A stretch of DNA of 64,000 nucleotides, taken from JAYQKL01 sp049890195 (GTDB taxonomy: Bacteria > Pseudomonadota > Alphaproteobacteria > RS24). The stretch covers positions 116,513 through 180,512 of the forward strand of contig JBMHBY010000008.1 of the NCBI GenBank assembly GCA_049890195.1. The letters run 5' to 3'. Below, piece after piece: positions 7,436 to 16,740 of this stretch. The notes beneath the pieces were generated by a model, which saw only the letters and a program-made list of their open reading frames with translations, ran no database searches and had not been told where the DNA came from. Numbering within the stretch: the stretch's first letter is position 1; each line of letters begins with the position of its first letter. A program made the position numbers and the translations under genes.

Positions 7436-8476
7436 ATGCTAGACGGTCTACTTGGAATGTTCTCCGCTGACATGGCGATTGATTTGGGCACGGCCAACAC
7501 ATTGGTTTATGTGAAGGGCAGGGGCATTGTGCTCAATGAGCCATCTGTGGTCGCCATTTTCAACAATGGGGGGCGCAATCAGGTTTTGGCGGTCGGGGAC
7601 GAAGCCAAGCTGATGCTCGGGCGGACGCCCGGCAACATTCAGGCCATCCGACCGATGCGTGACGGGGTTATTGCGGATTTTGATGTGGCCGAGGAAATGA
7701 TCAAGCATTTTATCCGCAAGGTTCACAACCGCCGTACATTCGCCAATCCGCAGGTCATCATTTGCGTACCGTCCGGCGCCACGGCGGTTGAACGCCGCGC
7801 CATTCAGGAGTCAGCCCTGTCCGCCGGAGCGCGCCGCGTCTATCTGATTGAGGAGCCGATGGCCGCCGCAATCGGTGCCGGTCTGCCCGTCACCGAGCCG
7901 ACAGGTTCCATGATTGTGGATATTGGTGGCGGCACCACCGAGGTGGCCGTGCTGTCATTGGGCGGGATTGTGTACTCACGCTCCGTCAGGGTCGGCGGTG
8001 ACAAGATGGATGAAGCCATCATTGCCTATATCCGCAGAAACCATAATCTGCTGTTGGGTGAATCAAGCTCCGAGCGCATCAAAAAAGAGGTCGGATCGGC
8101 AGCGGTGCCGGATGACAGCGACGGGGCAAGCCTGCACATTAAAGGCCGTGACCTGATGAATGGTGTGCCGCGGGAAGTTACGATTTCGCAGCGTGAGATC
8201 GCCGAAAGCCTCGCCGAGCCGGTCGGTGCTATTGTCGAGGCCGTCAAAGTTGCACTGGAGGCCACCCCGCCGGAACTGGCTGCAGATATTGTTGACAAAG
8301 GCATTATCCTGACCGGGGGCGGCGCTCTGCTCAAAAATCTGGACAAGGTTTTGCGCGAGGAAACCGGTCTGCCGGTCAGCATTGCCGACGAGGCGCTGTC
8401 CTGTGTCGCGCTGGGGACCGGCAGGGCGCTTGAGCACATCAAGACCATGAAGCATATTTTGTCCTCGGTTTACTGA
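7436..8476 (+). CDS. mreB: Rod shape-determining protein MreB
   Basis: Actin-like ATPase that forms membrane-associated filaments guiding the elongation machinery of peptidoglycan synthesis. 346 aa, the usual length. The phosphate-1 loop reads AIDLGTANTLVYVKGRG at about residues 13-29, phosphate-2 is DIGGGTTEVAVLS near residue 160, and the adenosine motif is GIILTGGGALL near residue 287. The N-terminal MLDGLLGMF is the short amphipathic membrane anchor often found in Gram-negative MreB. It heads mreBCD-mrdA-rodA, and follows leuA so closely that transcription from the leucine promoter probably reaches it. Confidence 0.98.
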   Translation: MLDGLLGMFSADMAIDLGTANTLVYVKGRGIVLNEPSVVAIFNNGGRNQVLAVGDEAKLMLGRTPGNIQAIRPMRDGVIADFDVAEEMIKHFIRKVHNRRTFANPQVIICVPSGATAVERRAIQESALSAGARRVYLIEEPMAAAIGAGLPVTEPTGSMIVDIGGGTTEVAVLSLGGIVYSRSVRVGGDKMDEAIIAYIRRNHNLLLGESSSERIKKEVGSAAVPDDSDGASLHIKGRDLMNGVPREVTISQREIAESLAEPVGAIVEAVKVALEATPPELAADIVDKGIILTGGGALLKNLDKVLREETGLPVSIADEALSCVALGTGRALEHIKTMKHILSSVY

Positions 8477-8492
8477 GGCTTCGGGACAGGCT

Positions 8493-9404
8493 GTGGAAGG
8501 GTTATTTCAGACCAAATCACGACCTGGGCGACGTTCCTCCTGGCGCCGCGTGCTTCTTCTTCTGGTGGTCGGGGGCTTGATTTTCCTGCTTTCGCGAGGT
8601 CAGGACATGACCTTTGACCGGCTGCGCCAACTGGCCACGGATATTGCCTACCCTGTCACATTTGTGGTCACCCGGCCCATCGGCATGTTGCAGGACGGAT
8701 TGTCCACAATTCGTGACTATCTCAATTTGCGAAGCGACAATCTGCGTTATCAAGCTGAAATCGAACGGTTAGGTGAGATGGAGCGGGAAAACCGGATGCT
8801 CCGGCAAAAACTCGAGAACTACCAGATGCTTTTAGGCCGGCAGCCGGAGACGGAGATACAGTCCGTGGCGGCCAATGTGATGTTTGATCCCGGCGGCCCG
8901 TTTGTCCGCACCTATGTTTTGGATGTCGGGGTGAGCAGCGGTGTCGTGGTGGGCGATCCGGTGATCGGTGTCACCGGATTGGTGGGACGGATTGTGTCCG
9001 TCGGCGCGATGTCCAGCCGGGTCCTGCTGTTGACGGATTTGAACAGCCGGATACCGGTGCGGGTGGAACCCTCCGGGGTCAATGCGATTTTGGCGGGTTC
9101 CAACACCAATAGACCGCAATTGCTGTTTTATTCGGAAAACGCATCCTTTAATGAAGGGGACAGCGTCACAGCATCCGGCTTGGGGGGGCAAATTCCGCGC
9201 GGCACCCTGATCGGGCGCATACGGATAAACCAGGCCGGCGCCCCTGAGGTGGACCTGTCCGAAAAGCCGGAAAACCTCAGTTTCGTCAGAATCCTGCAGC
9301 CCCGTGAGGACCTTGATTTGGCGGATATGGAGAATATACCAGAACTTCTGGATTCGGCACCGGAAGCCGACCCACCCCAGCAGGAGATGAACGATGGCCT
9401 TTAA
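8493..9404 (+). CDS. mreC: Rod shape-determining protein MreC
   Basis: Bitopic inner-membrane protein that links MreB to the periplasmic elongation enzymes. 303 aa from a GTG start at 8493, 16 bases after mreB. A short basic cytoplasmic tail is followed by one membrane segment (about residues 19-36), a coiled coil (about 70-110, rich in Glu/Arg/Leu, with MERENRMLRQKLENYQMLLG), and the two beta-barrel domains with the family segment GVTGLVGRIVSVG near residue 165. The C-terminal 35 residues are acidic and proline-rich. Its 3' end overlaps mreD by 11 bases, which implies translational coupling. Confidence 0.95.
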   Translation: MEGLFQTKSRPGRRSSWRRVLLLLVVGGLIFLLSRGQDMTFDRLRQLATDIAYPVTFVVTRPIGMLQDGLSTIRDYLNLRSDNLRYQAEIERLGEMERENRMLRQKLENYQMLLGRQPETEIQSVAANVMFDPGGPFVRTYVLDVGVSSGVVVGDPVIGVTGLVGRIVSVGAMSSRVLLLTDLNSRIPVRVEPSGVNAILAGSNTNRPQLLFYSENASFNEGDSVTASGLGGQIPRGTLIGRIRINQAGAPEVDLSEKPENLSFVRILQPREDLDLADMENIPELLDSAPEADPPQQEMNDGL

Positions 9405-9945
9405 GTCCGGCAGCGGATTGCGGAATTTTCTGCAAAGCCAAAGGGAGCCATCCGGACTCAGTCAGGCCATCCCGTTTTTGGTGGTCGCTGTTTTGTTGAT
9501 GTTGCAGCACGCCCCCTTGCCCGGCATCCAAGGCGTCTCTGCGATGCCGTCGCTGTCGATCATCGCCATTTTCTTTTGGGCCGTTTCAGGGGAAGACCGG
9601 TTGAGTTATACGTCAAGTTTCGGCCTCGGGCTTTTCAAGGATTTGCTGACCGGCACACCTTTGGGCCTATGGGGGACCACATTGCTGGTGATGCACATGT
9701 ATACGGCCTCTCAGTCCTCGGTATTGGCCTCGGCAAGTTTTGTCACCAACTGGATCAGTTTCTCCATTGTGGCTCTGGCCTGTTATGTTTTTGTATATTT
9801 TGGTGTGGCTTGGCATGTTGGGGAGACTTATGCCTTCGGTCTTGTTCTGCCCCCCTTCATCACAACATTGATGGTTTTTCCTGTCATGACGCGCCTTTTG
9901 GATTTCATTGAACAGCGCTTGTCGCTTCTTGGAGTGGGAAGTTGA
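9394..9945 (+). CDS. mreD: Rod shape-determining protein MreD
   Basis: Polytopic inner-membrane partner of MreC in the elongasome. 183 aa with about five predicted membrane segments (the first about residues 26-42, LVVAVLLMLQHAPLPGI). The MreD feature of a Gly/Leu-rich segment with a charged break (FGLGLFKDLLTGTPLGLWG) is at about residues 76-94. Sequence conservation in this family is weak; the call rests on hydrophobic layout, length and its place between mreC and mrdA. The N-terminal 20 residues are polar. It overlaps mreC and lies three bases from mrdA. Confidence 0.9.
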   Translation: MAFKSGSGLRNFLQSQREPSGLSQAIPFLVVAVLLMLQHAPLPGIQGVSAMPSLSIIAIFFWAVSGEDRLSYTSSFGLGLFKDLLTGTPLGLWGTTLLVMHMYTASQSSVLASASFVTNWISFSIVALACYVFVYFGVAWHVGETYAFGLVLPPFITTLMVFPVMTRLLDFIEQRLSLLGVGS

Positions 9946-9948
9946 ACG

Positions 9949-11820
9949 ATGCAGTCGCCTGGTGAAGACTCCACAAAATTAACCCGGCGCGCCCTGATGC
10001 TGGGGGCCAGTCAGCTGGGCTTGTTGTCGGTTTTGGCGGGACGGCTTTACTATCTGCAGGTCGTCCGGTCAGAGGAATTTGCCATCCGGGCCGAGGAGAA
10101 CCGGGTCAATATCGGCCTTATTGCACCGCGGCGCGGCCGGGTGCTGGACCGCTTCGGCAAGGAAATCGCAACCAACAGGCCCAATTTTCAGGTGGTTCTC
10201 ATTCCAGAGCAGGCCCAAAAACCGTTTGAGACCATTGCTAGGCTGGAAAAAATCATTCCGATTTCCGCCAGACGCAAACGCAGACTGCTGCGGGACATTC
10301 CGCGCACAAAAGGGTTTGTTCCCTTCACGGTCGCGGAGAATCTGACATGGGAACAGTTTTCAAAGGTCAATATCCATCTGCCGCATTTGCCCGGGCTTGA
10401 AACGAGTGTCGGTGAAATGCGCTTTTACCCTGAAGAGGGACCCTTCGCGCATATTGTTGGGTATGTCGGCGTGCCGAACCGCGAGGATCTTCTGGAGGAA
10501 GACCCGTTGTTGAAGCTTGAGGGGTTCCGGGTCGGGAAAAGTGGCATCGAAAGCAGGCTCGATGAAGAGTTGCGTGGGACGGCCGGAAGCCGGCAGGTGG
10601 AAGTCAATAATGTCGGCCGTGTAATCCGGGAACTGTCCAGAGACCCCAGTATTTCAGGTGACGACGTGGTGCTGACACTTGATGCGGAACTGCAGAAATA
10701 TGCTCTTGATCGCATGGGGGATCAAAGCGGCTCAGTGGCCGTCATGGAAATCAACTCCGGAGACATTCTGGTTTTGGCCTCCAATCCCTATTTCGACCCG
10801 AATGATTTTAATCTGGGCATCAGTCAAAAAGAATGGGACAGGTTGGTCAGTGATCAGACCAAGCCGTTGCTGAACAAATCCATTGCGGGTCAATACGCCC
10901 CCGGCTCGACTTTCAAGATGCTGGTTGCCCTGGCGGGCCTGCAGGAGGGCGTCATCACGCCGGAAGAGAAAATCACCTGCACGGCAAAATATGACTATGG
11001 CAAAGACACCTTTCACTGCTGGTTTGATGAGGGGCACGGCCCGATGGATATGCACGGAGCCATCAAGCATTCCTGTGACGTGTATTTTTACGAGCTGGCC
11101 CGCCGCATCGGGATTGAACCCATTGCTCGCATGGCCAGAAAGTTCGGCCTCGGCGAAAAAACAAATATTGAAGCCACGGGGGAAAAGCAAGGGCTTGTCC
11201 CGTCAAAAGACTGGAAGCGGGCCAATCTTGACTCCCTATGGCAAAAAGGGGAAACCCTGATCACCGGCATCGGGCAGGGGTATTTGCTGGCGACGCCTCT
11301 GCAACTGGCCGGCATGGTCTCCAGCCTGGCCAACGGCCAGCGCCAAGTGCAGCCGAATTTGATTTATGCTGTCGGCGGCAGCATCAAAACCATGCCGGAG
11401 ACACCGGCTCTGAATATTGATCAAGGTCATCTGGCGTTGATTCATGATGCGATGAAGGCCGTGACACATGATGCGGACGGGACGGCATTCATGCCTGATT
11501 TGAATGTCGATGGCCGGCGCATGGCCGGAAAAACAGGAACCGTACAGGTGCGCCGCATCACAGCCGCTGAGCGCGAGGCGGGCATTATCAAGAATGAGGA
11601 ACTGGACTGGCATCTGCGTGACCATGCCCTGTTCGTCGGCTTTGCGCCTGTGGACAGCCCAAAATATGCCATTTCGGTGGTTGTGGAACATGGCGGAAGC
11701 GGCTCCAAAGCCGCTGCCCCGATTGCGCGTGATATCATGCGCGAGGTGCTTCAGCGGGATCCGCAGGCCAGAGATGTGTATCTGCCCGATCCGACGCAGA
11801 ACGCGGGAGGGGAAGCCTGA
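9949..11820 (+). CDS. mrdA: Penicillin-binding protein 2 (elongation transpeptidase)
   Basis: Class B penicillin-binding protein that cross-links peptidoglycan during cell elongation. 623 aa. One N-terminal membrane anchor (about residues 17-33), then the pedestal domain with PRRGRVLDRFGKEIATN (about 60-76), and the transpeptidase domain. All three active-site motifs are present: STFK with Ser320, SCD with Ser375, and KTGT with Lys528. The middle motif is SCD rather than SxN, a form typical of PBP2. It works with RodA, whose gene overlaps the stop by one base (TGATG). Confidence 0.97.
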   Translation: MQSPGEDSTKLTRRALMLGASQLGLLSVLAGRLYYLQVVRSEEFAIRAEENRVNIGLIAPRRGRVLDRFGKEIATNRPNFQVVLIPEQAQKPFETIARLEKIIPISARRKRRLLRDIPRTKGFVPFTVAENLTWEQFSKVNIHLPHLPGLETSVGEMRFYPEEGPFAHIVGYVGVPNREDLLEEDPLLKLEGFRVGKSGIESRLDEELRGTAGSRQVEVNNVGRVIRELSRDPSISGDDVVLTLDAELQKYALDRMGDQSGSVAVMEINSGDILVLASNPYFDPNDFNLGISQKEWDRLVSDQTKPLLNKSIAGQYAPGSTFKMLVALAGLQEGVITPEEKITCTAKYDYGKDTFHCWFDEGHGPMDMHGAIKHSCDVYFYELARRIGIEPIARMARKFGLGEKTNIEATGEKQGLVPSKDWKRANLDSLWQKGETLITGIGQGYLLATPLQLAGMVSSLANGQRQVQPNLIYAVGGSIKTMPETPALNIDQGHLALIHDAMKAVTHDADGTAFMPDLNVDGRRMAGKTGTVQVRRITAAEREAGIIKNEELDWHLRDHALFVGFAPVDSPKYAISVVVEHGGSGSKAAAPIARDIMREVLQRDPQARDVYLPDPTQNAGGEA

Positions 11821-12947
11821 TGAGTTTAAGTTATCTCTCCATGCGCGCCAGCTGGCGTGATAAGCTGGTCAGCCTGAATTGGTTGCTGGTCGTGCTTGTT
11901 GCCGGTCTGTGTCTTATCGGTGTCATGGCCCTGTATTCCGTCGCGGAGGGGCAGTTCGCACCTTGGGCGAACAGGCAGCTTTACCGGGTCATTTTCGGTT
12001 TCATTGTGATGCTGGGGGTCGCGTTCATTGATGTCCGGCATTGGCTGACCTTTGCTTATCTGTTGTTCATCCTGGGCCTTGTCAGCCTCCTCGGGGTGGA
12101 GTTTTACGGCAGTGTTCAGATGGGGGCGAGACGTTGGCTTGACCTCGGCGTCATCTATGTGCAGCCGTCTGAGCCGATGCGGATTGCCCTTATACTGGCC
12201 TTGGCGCGTTATTACCATAATTTGCCCCCCGAACGGGTGTCCCATCCATTATGGACACTGATGCCAATATTGATGATTTTGGTGCCGGGCCTGCTGATTA
12301 TGCGACAGCCTGATCTGGGTACGGCGGTTTTGTTTGCTGTGACCGGTGTAACACTGATGTTCCTGGTGGGGCTGAATTGGCGATATTTCTTCCTAGGTGC
12401 CGTTTCCATGATACCGGTCGCCATTATCATCTGGAACAAAATGTTGGAATATCAGAAATTGCGGGTCATGACATTTTTGAACCCGGAACGCGATCCTTTG
12501 GGTGCGGGCTATCACATCTTGCAGTCCAAAATCGCCATCGGTTCCGGAGGTGTCTGGGGCAAGGGGTTTATGAACGGCAGCCAAAGCCAGCTGGACTTTC
12601 TGCCGGAAAAGCACACAGATTTCATCTTCACCATGATAGCCGAAGAGATGGGTCTGATGGGCAGTTTAAGTATTTTGCTGCTTTATGCCGGGGTCCTGGC
12701 CCTTGGGCTTTTGATTTCCTATGAAGCCAAAAGCAAGTTTTGCCGTCTGGTTGCGGCGACGCTTTCGTTTTCGCTGTTTGTTTATCTTTTTGTCAATGTG
12801 GCAATGGTGATCGGGTTGTTGCCGGTTGTTGGAGTGCCGCTGCCCTTCATTTCCTATGGCGGGACATCAATTGTCACTCTGCTCATCAGCGTCGGCTTGT
12901 TGTTGAACATCCACTTGCATAAAAATGTGGAGTTGCCGCAGGCTTGA
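11820..12947 (+). CDS. rodA: Rod-shape protein RodA, SEDS peptidoglycan glycosyltransferase
   Basis: SEDS-family integral membrane enzyme that polymerises lipid II into glycan strands together with PBP2. 375 aa with about ten membrane segments. Family signatures: QPSEPMRIALILALARYY near residue 115, MRQPDLGTAVLF near residue 160 (its Asp belongs to a highly conserved SEDS motif), NPERDPLGAGYHILQSKIAIGSG interrupted at about 220-242, DFIFTMIAEEMGL near 268, and PFISYGGTSI near 342. Start ATG overlaps the mrdA stop. Last gene of the shape operon; it converges on grxC with seven bases between the stops and no obvious terminator. Confidence 0.97.
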   Translation: MSLSYLSMRASWRDKLVSLNWLLVVLVAGLCLIGVMALYSVAEGQFAPWANRQLYRVIFGFIVMLGVAFIDVRHWLTFAYLLFILGLVSLLGVEFYGSVQMGARRWLDLGVIYVQPSEPMRIALILALARYYHNLPPERVSHPLWTLMPILMILVPGLLIMRQPDLGTAVLFAVTGVTLMFLVGLNWRYFFLGAVSMIPVAIIIWNKMLEYQKLRVMTFLNPERDPLGAGYHILQSKIAIGSGGVWGKGFMNGSQSQLDFLPEKHTDFIFTMIAEEMGLMGSLSILLLYAGVLALGLLISYEAKSKFCRLVAATLSFSLFVYLFVNVAMVIGLLPVVGVPLPFISYGGTSIVTLLISVGLLLNIHLHKNVELPQA

Positions 12948-12954
12948 TGAGGCC

Positions 12955-13212
12955 TCAATCAGAGAGCAGATTGTCCAGACGGCCCTGGTTTTCCAGCTCG
13001 TACAAATCATCACACCCGCCAATATGCTCTTCGCCGAAGAATATTTGCGGGACGGATGTGCGGCCATCGGCCCGACGGCTCATCTGGCTGCGCAGGTCCG
13101 GGTTGCCTGTGACGTCTATCTCCTCAAAAGCAGCATTTTTTTGCGACAGAAGATCTTTTGCCGCGTGGCAATAAGGACAGGTTTGGGTGGTGAAAATAGT
13201 GATTTTTTTCAT
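12955..13212 (-). CDS. grxC: Glutaredoxin 3 (dithiol)
   Basis: Small glutathione-dependent disulfide reductase, 85 aa. The active site is CPYC (Cys12 and Cys15), followed by the cis-Pro segment TSVPQIFFG at about residues 52-60 and the glutathione-binding GGCDDLYEL. The sequence fits the GrxC family over its full length. It reads into rodA from the opposite strand. The neighbouring DUF1330 gene is nine bases upstream on the same strand, so the two are probably co-transcribed. Confidence 0.95.
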   Translation of the reverse strand: MKKITIFTTQTCPYCHAAKDLLSQKNAAFEEIDVTGNPDLRSQMSRRADGRTSVPQIFFGEEHIGGCDDLYELENQGRLDNLLSD

Positions 13213-13221
13213 CTCATGGCC

Positions 13222-13587
13222 CTATTGAAACATCGGATCCGGTGTTGTGGCAAGCAGCCACTGGCTTTCCAGCCCCTCCTCGCGGTGGATTTTGTCCTCC
13301 AGATAAGCCGGTGAGCTGGTCATTTCCAGAAAAGCGTCATGGGTGGGGTATTGGACAAGATAGATGGATTCAAATGCCGGGACGTTTTCCCCGATTACGG
13401 TCGACCGCATTTCCCCGGCCCAAACAAGCTTTGCACCATATTTGGGCAGCAACTTGGCGATTGCCAGCTGATATTTCCTGTAGGAACTTCTGTTTTTGAA
13501 AACCAGAAGGTTGACCATCACAACGGGCGTATCAGCCGGTCCGTTACGAAGCTCGTCAATTTGGTTTTTGTCAGGATAAAGTGCCAT
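13222..13587 (-). CDS. DUF1330 family protein (dimeric alpha/beta barrel)
   Basis: 121-aa protein of the DUF1330 family, small cytoplasmic proteins with a ferredoxin-like, dimeric alpha+beta barrel fold and no settled function. The first strand is VVMVNLLVFKNR at about residues 21-32, the central helix and strand include YGAKLVWAGEM (about 50-60), and the conserved FESIYLVQYPTHDAFLEM (72-89) with SPAYLEDKIHREEGLE is diagnostic. It sits directly upstream of grxC. No catalytic assignment can be made from the sequence. Confidence 0.8.
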   Translation of the reverse strand: MALYPDKNQIDELRNGPADTPVVMVNLLVFKNRSSYRKYQLAIAKLLPKYGAKLVWAGEMRSTVIGENVPAFESIYLVQYPTHDAFLEMTSSPAYLEDKIHREEGLESQWLLATTPDPMFQ

Positions 13588-13652
13588 GTTGCCGTCTGTA
13601 GAAGGTTACATGAAAACCATATAAACATTCATACCGGATTTAAGGCAAGACT

Positions 13653-13883
13653 TTATCCTGCAAGTGTTTCCATTTGGTCAATCAGGTCAAGCTGGGTGGC
13701 AATATCCCGCCCATCGCGACCTTCTTTCAGCTCGAAACTCACTCTTTGGTTTTCCACCAGCATTTTCAGCCCTGAGTCCTTCACCGAGGTGATATGGACA
13801 AAAGTATCGGCTGAGCCATCATCCGGTGTGATAAAACCGTAGCCCCGAGCGGTGTTGAACCACTTTACGACGCCTGTTGGCAT
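13653..13883 (-). CDS. Cold-shock domain protein (CspA family)
   Basis: 76-aa single-stranded nucleic-acid-binding protein with one cold-shock domain over nearly its whole length. RNP1 is KWFNTARGYGFITPD (about residues 7-21), and RNP2 is DTFVHITSV (about 26-34). It acts as an RNA chaperone, and in alphaproteobacteria paralogues serve growth as well as cold response, so a cold-inducible role cannot be concluded. Monocistronic by layout: 65 bases separate it from the DUF1330 gene downstream, and about 110 bases of leader lie upstream. Confidence 0.95.
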   Translation of the reverse strand: MPTGVVKWFNTARGYGFITPDDGSADTFVHITSVKDSGLKMLVENQRVSFELKEGRDGRDIATQLDLIDQMETLAG

Positions 13884-13992
13884 TGTTTACTCCTGTGCCC
13901 CTTGAGGGCTTATTTTCGCGGAAGGGTGCCGTAAGCCGCAAAGAAGTAATCACACCCAATTACATACATAGAGCGGTCAACAAAAAAACCAG

Positions 13993-14325
13993 TCAGTTTT
14001 TGAAAAAAAGTTTCTTCGGCAAAACCCGCTTGTTGACTTGGCGCAGGGCTGAAATGGCAAGGAAAAAGGCCGCATAGCGGCTCAAAATCAGGCCAAGTGG
14101 GGTCAAAAACAAGGTTTCCCCGAAATCCTGAAAAGAGAACATGCCCTTGTCGCTGAGGTGCGGCAAGGCTGCAATGATGACGAGAAAAACGACCAGTGCC
14201 GCGAGGGCGGACTGCTGCAACTTGAGATGCTCCTTGAACCTTGTGAAAAACACGGCGCTGATTGCAAAAACAATCATTTCATTCTGGCTTGGGGGCAGAT
14301 GCAGGAGTTCCATCCAATAAGTCAT
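13993..14325 (-). CDS. Small integral membrane protein of unknown function
   Basis: 110-aa hydrophobic protein that I do not recognise. It has two clear membrane segments (about residues 40-57, SALAALVVFLVIIAALP, and about 73-95, LFLTPLGLILSRYAAFFLAI), a weaker one near residue 20, and a basic C-terminal tail (KKLFFKN). AAGAGG lies seven bases before the ATG at 14325; an in-frame GTG at 14328 is one codon further up. It stands alone between the cold-shock gene and hemH. Confidence 0.62.
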   Translation of the reverse strand: MTYWMELLHLPPSQNEMIVFAISAVFFTRFKEHLKLQQSALAALVVFLVIIAALPHLSDKGMFSFQDFGETLFLTPLGLILSRYAAFFLAISALRQVNKRVLPKKLFFKN

Positions 14326-14395
14326 CACAAAACCTCTTATGGTGGGTATGCATGACAGACTGCATCATGATTTGCCGAAAATCAATAATTGCAGA

Positions 14396-15409
14396 CTATA
14401 CCCAGCCGGCCAATTCCCGTTTGGCGATTTTATGCAGCAGCGTGATGGCAGGCGGGTCTGCGTTCAGACACGGGACAGTGGAAAAATGGGTACCGCCGGC
14501 CTCCATAAACATCTCCTGTACGCCGATGCCGATCTCTTCGAGCGTCTCGACACAATCTGAAATGAAACCGGGTGTAATAACGGTGATTTTTGTTTGCCCC
14601 GCTCTGGCCAGCGCCTCAATGGTCTTGTCTGTGTAGGGCTCCAACCATTTTGCAGGCCCAAAACGGGACTGGAAAGTCAACTTGAACTGGTCTTCCTCAA
14701 GCCCCAGTTCCTCGCGCAGAAGTCGCGCCGTTTTCGCGCATTGGCAGTGATATGGATCGCCTTTTTCGAAATAGCTGACCGGCAGGCCATGAAAGGACGC
14801 CACCAGAACATCCGGCCGCCATTTCTGGTTTTTGATTTGTGTTTTCACGGAGCGCGCCAAAGCTTTGATGTAATCGGGGTGGTCATGCCATTGTGCGCCG
14901 GTGCGCAATGCCGGCTGCCAGCGCAGCTTTTTCAGGCAGTTGAAAACAGCATCATGCACCGAGGCGGTTGTGGTGGCGCTGTATTGGGGGTAAAGCGCCA
15001 TCACCACTATGCGTTCGCAGCCGGCGGTTCGCAGTGCCTCAAGCCGGCTGTCAATGGATGGCTGCCCGTAGCGCATGGCCCAATCGACCTTAACTGTGTC
15101 ACCAAGTTTTGCCTGCAGACCCTCAGCCTGCTCTCTGGTGTATCGGCGCAACGGACTTTCATTGGTCTCACGGTCCCAGATTTGGGCATAGGCATGGGCT
15201 GATTTGCGGGGCCGGGTGTTCAGGATAATCCCGCGCAGAATCGGCTGCCAGACCAGGGCCGGCGTCTCGATGACCCGCCGGTCACTCAAAAACTGCTTCA
15301 GATAAGGCCGCAAACCCTTGACGTCGGGGCTGTCCGGCGTCCCAAGATTGACCAGCAACAGTCCTGTCTGTCCGTGTGCGATCTCAGGATGGCCTGTGGG
15401 CAGACTCAT
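14396..15409 (-). CDS. hemH: Ferrochelatase
   Basis: Inserts ferrous iron into protoporphyrin IX, the last step of protohaem synthesis. 337 aa from the ATG at 15409; a longer frame upstream lies inside hemA and is rejected. Family segments: GLLLVNLGTPDSP at residues 16-28, YPQYSATTTASV at about 140-151, and SFHGLP with the conserved metal-site His207. The C-terminal half has the second conserved acidic/His stretch GFISDCVETLEEIGI. The start codon shares one base with the hemA stop (TAATG), so the two haem genes are translationally coupled. Confidence 0.96.
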   Translation of the reverse strand: MSLPTGHPEIAHGQTGLLLVNLGTPDSPDVKGLRPYLKQFLSDRRVIETPALVWQPILRGIILNTRPRKSAHAYAQIWDRETNESPLRRYTREQAEGLQAKLGDTVKVDWAMRYGQPSIDSRLEALRTAGCERIVVMALYPQYSATTTASVHDAVFNCLKKLRWQPALRTGAQWHDHPDYIKALARSVKTQIKNQKWRPDVLVASFHGLPVSYFEKGDPYHCQCAKTARLLREELGLEEDQFKLTFQSRFGPAKWLEPYTDKTIEALARAGQTKITVITPGFISDCVETLEEIGIGVQEMFMEAGGTHFSTVPCLNADPPAITLLHKIAKRELAGWV

Positions 15410-16644
15410 TAAATGGCCTCGGAAAGATTGCCTTTGGTTTTGGCAGTGATGTCCAGCGCCTCCCAAACCTCCAGCAGGGCCTGAATCAGTTGCTCAAGCA
15501 TGGCGTCATCATGAAGCGGTGACGGCGTGATGCGCAGGCGTTCAGTCCCGCGGGGTACGGTTGGATAATTGATCGGCTGGATGTAGATGCCGTGCTTTTT
15601 CAAAAGCCTGTCGGAAGCTGCCTTGCACAGCACCGGGTCACCCACCATCACCGGCACGATATGGGTGTGGGTTCTCAGGAAGGGCAGATCAGACGCGGAG
15701 AGCATATTTTTCAGCTTTTCGGCACGCTCCTGGTGTTTTGCCCGCAGTTCACCGCCCGATTTCAGCAATCTGATGCTGGTGGTCGCACCGGCTGCAATCG
15801 CCGGCGGCAGGCTGGTCGTGAAAATGAATCCCGGTGCGTAAGAGCGGATGGCATCAATCAGATTTGACTTGCCGGTGATGTAACCGCCCATGATGCCGAT
15901 TGCCTTGGCGAGCGTGCCTTCAATAATGTCAACCTGATCCATCACGCCGTCACGGTCAGCGATGCCGCCGCCGCGCGGACCATACATGCCGACAGCATGC
16001 ACTTCGTCAAGATAGGTCAGGGCATTGTATTTTTTGGCCAGTGCGCAGATTTCCGGGATTGGGGCAATGTCGCCGTCCATGGAGTAAACACTCTCAAAGG
16101 CGATTAATTTGGGCCGATCAAGATCTGTGCCCGACAAAATCTCTTCAAGATGCTCCAGGTCATTATGCCGCCAGACGACTTTGTTGCAGCCTGAGCTTTT
16201 GACACCCGCAATCATTGAGGCATGGTTGAGCTCGTCGGAAATGATCAGACAGTCCGGCAGCAGCTTGGACAAGGTTGATATGGTGGCCTCATTGGATACA
16301 TAGCCGGAGGTGAACAGCAGGGCCTTCTCCTTGTCATGCAGATCAGCCAACTCGTTTTCCAATTCAATCAACAGATGATGCGTACCGGAAATGTTACGTG
16401 TCCCGCCGGCACCGGCGCCATAGGTTTCGATGGCGTGTTTCATTGAGGTTAAAACCTGGGGGTTTTGCCCCATGCCGAGATAATCATTCGAACACCACAC
16501 AATAATTTCGCGCGGTGGCGTCTGCGAGTAGTCCAAGGCCCGCGGGAAAAGACCGGCTTGGCGACCCAAATCAGTGAAAACCCGATAGCGGCCCTCCTGA
16601 TGAAGCGCCTTCAGGGCATTGTTAATGTAAAGGTCATAATCCAT
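15409..16644 (-). CDS. hemA: 5-aminolevulinate synthase (Shemin pathway)
   Basis: Pyridoxal-phosphate enzyme that condenses glycine with succinyl-CoA to 5-aminolevulinate, the first haem precursor. This C4 route is a hallmark of Alphaproteobacteria. 411 aa, matching the family. The Schiff-base lysine is Lys247 in TLAKAIGIMGGY, preceded by the cofactor-binding YLDEVHAVGMYG (Asp213, His216). The N-terminal segment NDYLGMGQNP (about 53-62) is also standard. It leads a two-gene hemA-hemH unit: first and last enzymes of the pathway are translated together, while hemF lies elsewhere in the window. Confidence 0.97.
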   Translation of the reverse strand: MDYDLYINNALKALHQEGRYRVFTDLGRQAGLFPRALDYSQTPPREIIVWCSNDYLGMGQNPQVLTSMKHAIETYGAGAGGTRNISGTHHLLIELENELADLHDKEKALLFTSGYVSNEATISTLSKLLPDCLIISDELNHASMIAGVKSSGCNKVVWRHNDLEHLEEILSGTDLDRPKLIAFESVYSMDGDIAPIPEICALAKKYNALTYLDEVHAVGMYGPRGGGIADRDGVMDQVDIIEGTLAKAIGIMGGYITGKSNLIDAIRSYAPGFIFTTSLPPAIAAGATTSIRLLKSGGELRAKHQERAEKLKNMLSASDLPFLRTHTHIVPVMVGDPVLCKAASDRLLKKHGIYIQPINYPTVPRGTERLRITPSPLHDDAMLEQLIQALLEVWEALDITAKTKGNLSEAI

Positions 16645-16740
16645 GGCGGAGACTGTGCCTTATCGAGGCGTGTTTATCCAGTCATTTTCAGGTTTTCATT
16701 TGCGCCAAAACAGCACACCCGGGCATGTTGCACCTGAGTG

